The notes below the pieces were generated by a model. The model worked only from the letters and a program-made list of their open reading frames with translations. It was not told the DNA's origin and searched no databases. Below, piece by piece: positions 16,668-24,313 of a DNA stretch of 64,000 nucleotides; position 1 is the first letter of the stretch; each line of letters begins with the position of its first letter. The position numbers and the translations under genes are program-made. Source of the stretch: Lachnospiraceae bacterium (GTDB lineage: Bacteria > Bacillota > Clostridia > Lachnospirales > Lachnospiraceae); contig BLLU01000067.1 of NCBI GenBank assembly GCA_011959105.1, forward strand, positions 1 to 64,000, read 5' to 3'.

Positions 16668-18066
16668 TTACCTTCCCCCCACCTCCCCCTGTTGTAACAT
16701 GACTGTCACATGGAACACATCCCCTTTCACTTTTATGTTTACACCGCCGAAATACCTCTCTGCAATATCCCGCACGTTTTCAAGCCCTATCCCATGCTCC
16801 GTAATGATTCCCGGCAGGATACTCTGTTTCGTTGTAGGCGGGAGTGGACTACCTTTACTTATAGGGGTAGCGCCGTCAAAGCTATTTTCTACATATAGTA
16901 TCAAAAACTGCTTTTTCCGCTTTAACGAAAGGCGTATGAATCCTTTACCTGTTTCCAGTTTTTCGCAGGCTTCTATAGCATTATCCAAAAAGTTATTCAA
17001 TATGATCCCCCTATCAAACACGGGAATTTCCCCTCCATACCGGAAATCTGCATCAAACCGGATTCCCGCTTTCTCTGCCCTGCGACATTTGTCATTGATG
17101 ATGACATCCGTTACTGCATTCCCCGTCACATACTTATATTCCAGTTCCTGCATGGTTTCATCCATCCGCCGTATATAATCCCCTATTTCCCCATACTCCC
17201 CGGCTCCTGCCAGTCCTTTAATGTTCGCCATGTGGTTCTTCATCTCGTGGCGCACCTTTCGGATGTTTCCATAGAAATTTTCCGCTTCCTCCAAGCGTTT
17301 CTTCATGGCCTTCACCTGCTATTCCTCCACGAAATGTTTCTGTCTCTCGCCAAGAAGGATGCGGTATCTCTGCCAGAAATAAATCAATGCAGCCTCCCCC
17401 GCAAATATGAGAACTGCTATCATGGGAATCTTCCAAAGCAGGTCTGGCTTTTCATCAAACAGTACAAATGCATCTGTATCTATTCTTACAATAAGCAGGC
17501 CGTTGACCACGTTTGCAATCATGCTCCCGACAAAATTCAGGATGGAAAGCAGGATAACATCCTGCCACGCCATTATAGCTACATCCCTCATAAGTCTGTA
17601 CAAAATAAGCATCATTGTCACCAATAATATTGAGAAAGAAAATACTAAACAGAACATTCCAACCGCCATGCAGCGGTACATTTCCTGCAAATAACTATCC
17701 TGCATCATATCTAGGCTTTTCAGCATTTCATCTACTATTTTTCTGTAAATACTGCTCGCCATCAAATAACCAAGACAATGGAGGTTATAAAAAGCGAGCA
17801 TCACAAATACAGCTTTTCTAATCTGCTTTTTATAACGTATCCCGGCATAACCCATTATTGCGAAAGCGGAAACGCTATACCGCATCCATCCAGCACACGG
17901 CAAAAATCCAATCCCTATATTGGCAAGAATAAACAGCAATGCCGTCTATTTTTCCTTTTTTCTCTCTGAAAGCCGCCTCCCACAAAACAAGGAACATGAT
18001 GGCTTGTACGGCAATCTTCCATATATCCAAGATGCTGTTGATCGTTTCAAACGCTGGCTGGCTCAT
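16668..18066 (-). pseudogene. broken AgrC-like sensor histidine kinase (GHKL type)
   Basis: Three consecutive frames together make one membrane sensor kinase. The first (start 18066, overlapping the response regulator stop as ATGA) gives a first membrane segment, then loses frame in an A-rich run near 17945-17955. The second (17939-17319) holds the remaining membrane segments. It is cut by TAG at 17319-17321, and reading continues in frame. The third (17315-16668, GTG start) is the cytosolic kinase: phosphoacceptor His in VRHEMKNH, N-box LNNFLDNAIEACEK, G-box EHGIGLENV. CAG would restore the stop between pieces two and three. The kinase piece could still be made from its GTG start, but it would lack the sensor. 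A frameshift or base-call error cannot be excluded. Confidence 0.8.
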
Positions 18067-18794
18067 AGACTTTCCTCCGAAATGTAATCCATGTATGTCT
18101 GCACAAAGCCGTCATATTTATACCTTGAAAGCAGCAGCTTATCCCCGTTCGCCATCCTTACCTCCGTCTTATCGTAACCCTCCACATGGAAAAGGTTGAT
18201 AAGGTATCCCCGGTGGATGCGGTAAAACTGCCCCGCCAGTTCCTCCTCCAAATCCCCGATCTTCGCATAGTATTCTATATTTCCGCTTTTTAAGTACAGG
18301 ATGATATTATGGTTCCGGCTTTCCATGTAATAAATGTCATTCAGCGGTATGGCCTTTCCCTCGCCGCCATACTGGATCACAAGTTTTTTCTTCTGCTGTT
18401 CCGCCTCCGATACGATATGCCCCGCCGCCCGTCCGAACACTTCCGCAAATTTCTGTTCGTCCACAGGCTTTATCAGATACTGGAACGCCCCTACGTCATA
18501 CGCATCATACACATATTTTTCATACCCTGTCACAAAAATGATAATGGGCTGTTTCTGTGCCTCCATGCCCCGGATATGCCTTGCCAGCCCCATGCCATCG
18601 AGACCTGCGCTGGAGCCGTCCATCTCTATGTCCAGAAATATAATGTCATGCTCCTTACCGTCCGAGAGGTACGCATCGGCAGAGGCATATTCCGTGATAC
18701 TGCATTCCCCGCCCTGCTTTTTAATAAGCGAAACAAGATAAGACCTTATATTTTTTTCATCATCACACACCGCAATTTTTATCGTTTCTGCCAC
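18063..18794 (-). CDS. LytTR-family response regulator (AgrA-like)
   Basis: This is a cytoplasmic two-component response regulator of 243 residues. The receiver domain (1-125) has the acidic pair DDE at 11-13, the phosphoacceptor Asp55 in IIFLDIEMDG, Thr in FVTGYE and Lys in IKPVDE. The LytTR DNA-binding domain occupies about 136-240 (IYYMESRNHNIILYL; FYRIHRGYLIN). It pairs with the broken sensor kinase downstream (4-nt overlap). Start: GTG at 18794 overlaps a GGAGG, and an ATA codon at 18782 stands where an ATG would make the usual MKIAVCDDE start. Either a rare start or a lost start codon is possible. Target promoters are unknown. Confidence 0.82.
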   Translation of the reverse strand: MAETIKIAVCDDEKNIRSYLVSLIKKQGGECSITEYASADAYLSDGKEHDIIFLDIEMDGSSAGLDGMGLARHIRGMEAQKQPIIIFVTGYEKYVYDAYDVGAFQYLIKPVDEQKFAEVFGRAAGHIVSEAEQQKKKLVIQYGGEGKAIPLNDIYYMESRNHNIILYLKSGNIEYYAKIGDLEEELAGQFYRIHRGYLINLFHVEGYDKTEVRMANGDKLLLSRYKYDGFVQTYMDYISEESL

Positions 18795-18931
18795 CTCCAG
18801 TCTTTAACTAACTTATCGGAAAAATCAGGTTGATTTCTAACATCTACTTCGTGAATGGTTCATCTGGCTACGTGAATCGCAGACTTTTCATTTTTTCAAG
18901 TCCAAATCAGCCCTAAAGTTTTTCGCCATTC

Positions 18932-18959
18932 GTCCGATACGGTGGAAATGCAAACCGCC
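18932..18959. repeat. 28-bp direct repeat, copy 1
   Basis: It begins GTCCGATAC, continues with GGTGGAAATG and ends CAAACCGCC. The second copy, 20363-20390, has the same orientation with two differences. The 238-bp stretch between the response regulator gene and the SDR gene holds this repeat, followed by a CCGCC/GGCGG hairpin. No gene was seen there. Confidence 0.7.
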
Positions 18960-19032
18960 GCATATGGCGGATGATGGCCATAGTGCAGCGGTCTTTGCTT
19001 AATCAATGGTATCTTTTCCAGCCTCGCCACAA

Positions 19033-19800
19033 TTATTTCATCATAAGAATCGTAATCCTATTTGTTAGGCTTATAGGCATTACTTTGGAAAATACAACCA
19101 ACAGCTTATTATATATCCCCGGAATAACCAGCCTTCTCCCTTTCATCATTTTGCGATAAGCAATCCCCACTACTTTTTCCGGCTTCATAACTGCAATCCT
19201 GAATAGCAATGTATTTTGAATGTTTGCTTTTGCAGCAAATTCTGTCTCCGTTGCCCCCGGACATAAAGTAGTTACTTTTATCCCTGCTTTACCAAGTTCG
19301 CCACATAAAGCATTTGAAAAAGACATAATATATGCTTTTGTGGCAGAATAAACGGCATCTGTGGGAGACGGAATAAAAGAGCCTGTTGAGCCTACATTCA
19401 AAATTCTCCCATAGCCGTTTTCTTTCATATGTACTAATATACGTTTTGTCAGTTCCGTCACAAACCGTATATGCATATTTATCATTTCAAGTTCCCTGTC
19501 AAGACTGGTATCCACAAAAAAACCACACTCATTGAAGCCTGCGTTATTTACAAGAACATCAATGGTGACCTTCCATTTATCTATATCCGCCATTATCAAA
19601 CCTGCCGCACTCTCCTGTGTCAAATCCTGAACAATGTATCTCACTGCCACATGGTAGGTCTCCTGCAAATCTGCCTGCTGTTGTTTTAACTTCTGCTCAT
19701 TCCTCGCAACAAGAATCAAATTATATCCCTCATCTGCGAATTTTTCCGCAAAGGCTTTTCCGATTCCGCTGGTGGTTCCCGTAATCAAAACCGTTTTCAT
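19033..19800 (-). CDS. short-chain dehydrogenase/reductase (SDR)
   Basis: This 255-residue classical SDR binds NAD(P)H through TGTTSGIG (7-14), with an adjacent NNAG motif at 85-88. Catalytic residues are Ser in NVGSTGS (about 138), Tyr151 and Lys155 in YSATK. Arg33-Asn34 after the second strand (LVARNEQK) favours NADP(H). Substrate is unknown; the family reduces or oxidises carbonyl/alcohol groups. It overlaps the MerR gene stop by 4 nt (ATGA), so it is co-transcribed with that regulator. Detoxification of a reactive carbonyl is a reasonable guess, since many MerR regulators of this type sense electrophiles. The last 30 residues lie downstream of the usual SDR core and are hydrophobic and basic. 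Confidence 0.85.
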   Translation of the reverse strand: MKTVLITGTTSGIGKAFAEKFADEGYNLILVARNEQKLKQQQADLQETYHVAVRYIVQDLTQESAAGLIMADIDKWKVTIDVLVNNAGFNECGFFVDTSLDRELEMINMHIRFVTELTKRILVHMKENGYGRILNVGSTGSFIPSPTDAVYSATKAYIMSFSNALCGELGKAGIKVTTLCPGATETEFAAKANIQNTLLFRIAVMKPEKVVGIAYRKMMKGRRLVIPGIYNKLLVVFSKVMPISLTNRITILMMK

Positions 19801-20225
19801 TCTTCCTTCCCTTCTTCATTTTTAAACAGTTCCCATTCTTCCAGATATGTTAAATTCCTGCTTGACGGCTTCTTTAAAAGTTTTTCATAAAATGCCGACT
19901 TTTCGCGTGTTAAGGCAAGCGCATTTTGCAGTTGATCCATCTGTTCCTGAATATCCCTGATGTAATCCTGAACCATGCCATACCGCTGTTCCATTGTTTT
20001 CCCACCCTGTACCAACAGGGCAATATATTTTTTAACTGACTGAATTGGCACATTCGCCCTTCTCAGGCATTGAACCATTTTTATCCATTCAATATCTGAA
20101 TCCGAATACTGCCTGTATTTCTGGCTTGTCCGGGCAATCTGCGGCAATAACTGTTCCTTTTCATAATACCTTAGTGCTGCTGTCGATAAACCTGTCATTT
20201 CTGCTGCCTCTTTTGCTGAATACAT
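19797..20225 (-). CDS. MerR-family transcriptional regulator
   Basis: This 142-residue regulator has the MerR DNA-binding domain: MYSAKEAAEMTGLSTAALRYYEKEQLLP (HTH, wing, RYYE), then RQYSDSDIEWIKMVQCLRR. A long coiled-coil dimer helix follows at about 80-118. There is no Cys-rich metal site, so it is probably a small-molecule or stress sensor rather than a metal sensor. It is the first gene of a two-gene operon with the SDR. Its own promoter has the family's 19-bp spacer with a dyad, so it likely activates its own transcription and that of the SDR by twisting the promoter. Confidence 0.88.
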   Translation of the reverse strand: MYSAKEAAEMTGLSTAALRYYEKEQLLPQIARTSQKYRQYSDSDIEWIKMVQCLRRANVPIQSVKKYIALLVQGGKTMEQRYGMVQDYIRDIQEQMDQLQNALALTREKSAFYEKLLKKPSSRNLTYLEEWELFKNEEGKEE

Positions 20226-20246
20226 ATAAATCCACCTTTCCCTGTC

Positions 20247-20277
20247 ATCATAAACTATGAAGTGCGCTTCAAGTCAA
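20247..20277 (-). promoter_or_regulatory. MerR-type promoter with 19-bp spacer and dyad operator
   Basis: On the minus strand: -35 TTGACT (20272-20277), a 19-bp spacer, -10 TATGAT (20247-20252). The spacer contains TGAAG-CGCA-CTTCA, an operator dyad. A long spacer with a centred dyad is the signature of promoters controlled by MerR proteins. It drives the merR-SDR pair. Confidence 0.8.
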
Positions 20278-20362
20278 CAATTATATTTTAGCACACTGAT
20301 TAACCTTTAGAAAATTATCCCATTAAGCAAAAACTCCCGCCTCCTCCCAAGGCACAAAATTA

Positions 20363-20390
20363 GTCCGATACAGTGGAAACGCAAACCGCC
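20363..20390. repeat. 28-bp direct repeat, copy 2
   Basis: It begins GTCCGATAC, continues with AGTGGAAACG and ends CAAACCGCC. It differs from copy 1 (18932-18959) at two positions. The two copies enclose the SDR-merR operon and its promoter in a segment of about 1.43 kb. Confidence 0.7.
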
Positions 20391-20578
20391 ATGTAAGCAT
20401 ATTAACTCTGTTTCCCCCTCTTTCCAACTTATTATTTTCTGAACCACTATAAAAATATCTGTGAAATTTAAAATGAAAAGAAATGAATTGTGAAATCCTA
20501 AGACATCAGAAAAAGAACTGCCGAAACAGTCCTCTATAATTTTATCGCTTATCCATTCAGTTTTTACTGTTTTACCCA

Positions 20579-20779
20579 AATGCAAACACGGAAACCCTTA
20601 TATTATCACGAAAACACCCAGCAGGTTTCCGTGATAATACAGACAGTTTCCGTGTTCGTATAAGGGTTTTGCCTGCGAGTATCGACTTTTGCGTGATAGT
20701 ATGGAGTTTTGCCTGATAGTATCCGGGTTTCCGTGATAATAACCGACTTTTGCCTACGAGTATATACTATCAGGCAAAA
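20579..20779. repeat. iteron-like array, ten units of a 16-bp motif
   Basis: The consensus is about TTTTGCCTGATAGTAT, or GTTTCCGTGATAATAC for a second subtype. Seven forward copies start at 20625, 20646, 20667, 20687, 20707, 20727 and 20748, spaced 20-21 bp (two helical turns). Inverted copies lie at about 20579-20595, at 20600-20615 and at 20764-20779. The array fills part of an 800-bp stretch (20226-21026) that I believe has no gene. It resembles iterons or clustered protein-binding sites. Confidence 0.75.
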
Positions 20780-21026
20780 AAAAACCAGAACAAAGGTTCG
20801 CACCCTCGCTAATGTAAAAATGCCCCTAAAAGCACACGGAAATAATGTAACTTTGGAATCTATGTAGTGCCAAAAGTGGCGGATTTATGGGCTTTGTGAG
20901 CTTTCCGTGTCTGTATCTGCCGGAAACTAAGACACCCTGACAAGAATCGACATTATCACCCAAATTTCTACAATATTTGCATACAAACAACCGAAAACCA
21001 AAATCTGCCACACCCCTATATATTAC

Positions 21027-21470
21027 TCAAAAATCTCCGTCTAAAAAAGATACACCTGATTGAATGTGTTCTCTAATGAGTGTAGAAGAAATACTTCGTT
21101 TTCTAGGAATAAAAATTGTATCCACTCCAAGTTTTTTTAATTCTTTTGCCGTATCAATATAAGCAGGTTCAAATTCGTGATCGTTTCCAGCAAACATAAC
21201 ATTAAATTTATATTTATAATATGCTGAAATTTTATCTAAATTTGTTTCTGGTACCACCTGATCTACATAGCGAATTGCACGTACTATTTCCACTCTTTGC
21301 TCATAAGAAAATACTGAATTTCTGTTCTTTCGACCTTTCATAAACTCATCTGTACCAACTGCAACAATCAAATAACTACATTGCTTCTTTGCCTGACATA
21401 GTATATCTATATGCCCATCATGCAAAATATCAAAAAATCCACAAATAAATCCAACTCCATACTCTTTCAT
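21027..21470 (-). CDS. TagD-like nucleotidyltransferase (cytidylyltransferase fold)
   Basis: This 147-residue cytidylyltransferase-fold enzyme transfers a nucleotide (CMP or AMP) to a phosphate-bearing substrate. Motifs: GFFDILHDGH at 11-20 (the GxFD..H.GH nucleotide-binding motif), RxxxV in EQRVEIVR, and RSISSTLIR near 128-136 (the ISSTxIR signature). It resembles glycerol-3-phosphate cytidylyltransferase, but tag-pathway genes are absent. AGGAG stands 7 nt before the ATG at 21470, so this start is preferred to 21485. It lies 54 bp downstream of the DUF4062-radical SAM gene, same strand, likely one operon. The real substrate is unknown. Confidence 0.75.
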   Translation of the reverse strand: MKEYGVGFICGFFDILHDGHIDILCQAKKQCSYLIVAVGTDEFMKGRKNRNSVFSYEQRVEIVRAIRYVDQVVPETNLDKISAYYKYKFNVMFAGNDHEFEPAYIDTAKELKKLGVDTIFIPRKRSISSTLIREHIQSGVSFLDGDF

Positions 21471-21524
21471 CCATATGCTCCTCATGTAATTACTACTTCA
21501 ATACGTTGTTTTGGTTAACATGAA

Positions 21525-23780
21525 TTATGATTCATACCAACATCTATCATACTTTCTTAATAATTCATCCATACTGCTACGAATAACAGCAGGCTTCATG
21601 TTAGAAATATTTATAGCGTTTTCAGAATCAGTAAGCAAACGACATGGACTAAATAAACCATCCGCACGTAAAGTTAAGCTCATTACTCCTGTTGCACACG
21701 GCTTAATTCCAGAGTCCTTTTTTACATTTTTAGGATAATACTTGCACTTTATGCAAAATTCACTAAATGTACGGCGTGGTGTTAAAGAAAGCGACGAATT
21801 GTGATGATCTACAATAGTAAGTGTACATTCTTCATCCTGTTCATTTCCCGGATCTACATAATGACAAACAAAACGTTTCATCTTAATACCTTTATTATCA
21901 TTAAGAAATACCTCTCTTTCCTCATAACCCTTCAATCTTAATTTCTCAATCAATTCTTCTAATTTTTGACTAATGTTGGCCTGTTCTTCAATAGTTTGCT
22001 CAAAGCTTACATTTCCTCCAAAATCATTCACAGTCAAAATCTTAATCCCAACTAAATGATTCTGTATGGAAAATTCAAATAATTTTAATATATCTTCCAA
22101 ATCAGACACATTTTCTTTTGTAGCAACAACATTCAGTTCAATTCGAAACTTTTTCTTTGCCGCAAATTGTATTCCATTTTTTACGCTTTCAAGAGTCCCA
22201 GCTTTTGTTCCTGTGAGAATCTGAAATTTTTCCTCATTAAGCGTATCCAAACTTATTTTGAGTAACATTTTTCTTTTTAGCCCTTCCCACAGACGTGAAT
22301 TTTCATTATAAGCTTTAATGAAAGAAATCCCATTTGTGCAAAGGACTATTCTATTATAATCTTCTGCTGAACTTAAAATCGCCATCGTCCTTTTCCTATT
22401 TTCACTTCCAAATAAAGGTTCTCCTCCAGTAATTCTCAATATTGGTTTATCTCTATCATTCAAAATATGCTTTGAAAATTCCTTTACTAAATTTTTTATT
22501 GCTTGCATATTACAATAATTAATCTGACTAATACTCTTTAAATTCTCCCCGCCTAATTTCTGCCCATTTTTTTCTTTCGGACAATAACTACAATTCATGT
22601 CACAATCTGCACATACATTAATAACAAGCGATGGCGTAACTTGGAAATATCTATCTTTCAAAAAACTATATTTAGCCGGGATCTTTTTTGTTGGTAAACT
22701 ATGTTGTGCTTTTATCCATATATTATTAAAATACATTTGATATGTTTCATATGTAGGCGAATCATAATCATATCTGTAAACTTCACACTGTGTAGTATTT
22801 TTCCCTTTTTCATAATAATTCATATAAAGATGTTTTTGCGTAAATAGTAATCGAAAAACCAGCGGATTACTAAAATATCTCAATTCTACACTTTCTGCCT
22901 TACGATATTCAACATAACACTCACGCTTTAATTCTTTTATATTACCATATATCGTTCTCCATTTTTCTTCAAGATCATCATCATTTAAACACTCTGGCAA
23001 ATTCTCCAACCGTCTCCGTATTTCATCAGAGAATGGATATTGAACAAGATAGCGAATTTTCAAATTACTTTTTTCTTTAATTGCTAATGAAAGATTATTA
23101 GAATCTCTCAAAAAATTTGCCCCCTGTAACCCCATAAAATCAAAAAAGGTACTATCAGTAATATCAGAAACAATATCATTATACGCTGCCAACAAATTAG
23201 GATATTTTTTCATTCCTAACTTCATAATCTTCTCATCAGCACAAGGCACACTATCTTTCTCGACATTAGATTCTGCTCGTATCCATCCCGGTCTTTTTCC
23301 CTTTTGAATTTCCTTACTAAGCGCAACTGCTACTTTTCTCGCCAGTTCATCACCTGTTTCCCACCATTCAACGACACGTCCTGTTTTAGCCTTCTCTTTA
23401 AATTCTTTCAATTTTTCTTTTTTTATTTCATCTGTTTCTACTTTATCTGCTGTCAATAATACAGAATCATTTATTATAAACGCCAAAATTGGAACTCCCT
23501 TCTTTTTCGCATAAGAAAATTCCTTTTGGGTATAGCTAATGCCTTTATCAACACCATGTTCAATTATTGAACCGTACCTTTGTGCAATAATTACAATATA
23601 GTAATCAGAACTATCTATTGTTTCTTTTATAACATTCCATTGTTCCTCATCTGCTGCACTGAACATCTCCATTCCTATTGGGAATTGATACATTGACAAA
23701 ATAGTGTCACGAGCTTTCTGACGTTCTTCTTTCAAATCATCAAATGTAGAACTTATAAAAACTTGATATTTTTTCTCCAT
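21525..23780 (-). CDS. DUF4062 - unknown domain - radical SAM fusion protein
   Basis: This 751-residue protein has three parts. Residues 1-170 are a DUF4062 domain (KYQVFISSTFDDLKEER at 4-20, DSSDYYIVIIAQRYGS), which usually sits at the N-terminus of STAND or other immune proteins and is TIR-like in fold. Residues about 190-360 (FFDFMGLQGANFL, SNLKIRYLVQYPFSDEI, LRYFSNPLVFRL) are not recognised. From 380 a radical SAM domain starts: C393-x3-C397-x2-C400, GGEP at 452-455, LKISLD at 507-512. The C-terminal Cys676, Cys679, Cys695 and Cys713 in LTLRADGLFSPC resemble the second Fe-S site of MoaA. The start at 23780 has AGGAG 7 nt upstream and is chosen over 23813. Substrate and role are unknown; defense is inferred from DUF4062. 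Confidence 0.85.
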   Translation of the reverse strand: MEKKYQVFISSTFDDLKEERQKARDTILSMYQFPIGMEMFSAADEEQWNVIKETIDSSDYYIVIIAQRYGSIIEHGVDKGISYTQKEFSYAKKKGVPILAFIINDSVLLTADKVETDEIKKEKLKEFKEKAKTGRVVEWWETGDELARKVAVALSKEIQKGKRPGWIRAESNVEKDSVPCADEKIMKLGMKKYPNLLAAYNDIVSDITDSTFFDFMGLQGANFLRDSNNLSLAIKEKSNLKIRYLVQYPFSDEIRRRLENLPECLNDDDLEEKWRTIYGNIKELKRECYVEYRKAESVELRYFSNPLVFRLLFTQKHLYMNYYEKGKNTTQCEVYRYDYDSPTYETYQMYFNNIWIKAQHSLPTKKIPAKYSFLKDRYFQVTPSLVINVCADCDMNCSYCPKEKNGQKLGGENLKSISQINYCNMQAIKNLVKEFSKHILNDRDKPILRITGGEPLFGSENRKRTMAILSSAEDYNRIVLCTNGISFIKAYNENSRLWEGLKRKMLLKISLDTLNEEKFQILTGTKAGTLESVKNGIQFAAKKKFRIELNVVATKENVSDLEDILKLFEFSIQNHLVGIKILTVNDFGGNVSFEQTIEEQANISQKLEELIEKLRLKGYEEREVFLNDNKGIKMKRFVCHYVDPGNEQDEECTLTIVDHHNSSLSLTPRRTFSEFCIKCKYYPKNVKKDSGIKPCATGVMSLTLRADGLFSPCRLLTDSENAINISNMKPAVIRSSMDELLRKYDRCWYES

Positions 23781-23829
23781 AGCAAATCTCCTCTTAAACA
23801 TTTTACTTTTCAAATAGATAATTCTCTAA

Positions 23830-23858
23830 AATATACAAAACAAATAATTTATCGACAA
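23830..23858 (-). promoter_or_regulatory. candidate promoter of the DUF4062-radical SAM operon
   Basis: On the minus strand: TTGTCG (23853-23858), 17-bp spacer, TATATT (23830-23835). It lies 50 bp before the start codon. This 23781-24313 stretch also holds the second repeat array and the ppdK terminator, and no gene. Confidence 0.5.
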
Positions 23859-24061
23859 ACTGTATTATTAATATTTTATCACATCTTACCTACATTTTCC
23901 ATCCAAAAACCGCGCAAAAAAGCCTACACCAATGTTTCATCCTCATACATTTTGACATAATCTACTGTTCTCAACAAAAAATCCCTATCCACCTCTACTC
24001 TATCTCACCTATATATTCATCGAACTATTCATGTCGCCCTATTTTCAACAGCATTTTTCTA

Positions 24062-24158
24062 CAAACAGGCGAAACTCCAAACAAACACGGAAACTCCTAT
24101 ACTTTCACGCAAAACTCAGATACTATCACGGAAACTGCCGACTTTTGCCTGATAGTAT
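24062..24158. repeat. second iteron-like array, five units
   Basis: The motif is the same as in the array at 20.6 kb. Inverted units lie at about 24062-24075, 24082-24095, 24099-24114 and 24120-24135; one forward TTTTGCCTGATAGTAT lies at 24143-24158. Spacing of most neighbours is about 21 bp. Together the two arrays flank the radical SAM/nucleotidyltransferase operon. The next chromosomal gene (ppdK) is about 150 bp away. Confidence 0.7.
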
Positions 24159-24203
24159 AATTTCGCCCCAATCGCCCCACTATCAGTGGTATCAAAAAAC
24201 ACC

Positions 24204-24240
24204 AAAAAATGGGGTTCACCACCCACTGTGATGAACCCCA
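24204..24240 (-). terminator. rho-independent terminator of ppdK
   Basis: TGGGGTTCA (24210-24218) and TGAACCCCA (24232-24240) form a 9-bp stem. On the minus strand T6 follows directly. It lies 74 bp past the ppdK stop. Confidence 0.85.
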
Positions 24241-24313
24241 CCAAGCCTTAAAAACCTTGATTTTAAGCCATTCTTCAATACTTTTGCTTGTTAGTACCAA
24301 AAATCCTATGGCA

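Noticed and set aside
20307..20585. 92-residue minus-strand frame
   Set aside because: It runs through the 28-bp repeat and into the iteron array, with no RBS and no recognised pattern.
20579..20779. CRISPR array
   Set aside because: Units are 16 bp with 4-5 bp between them, in both orientations and two subtypes. There are no spacers of 25-40 bp and no cas genes.
20606..21011. Two short minus-strand frames across and beside the first array
   Set aside because: The first is made of the repeat itself; the second has no RBS and no recognisable feature.
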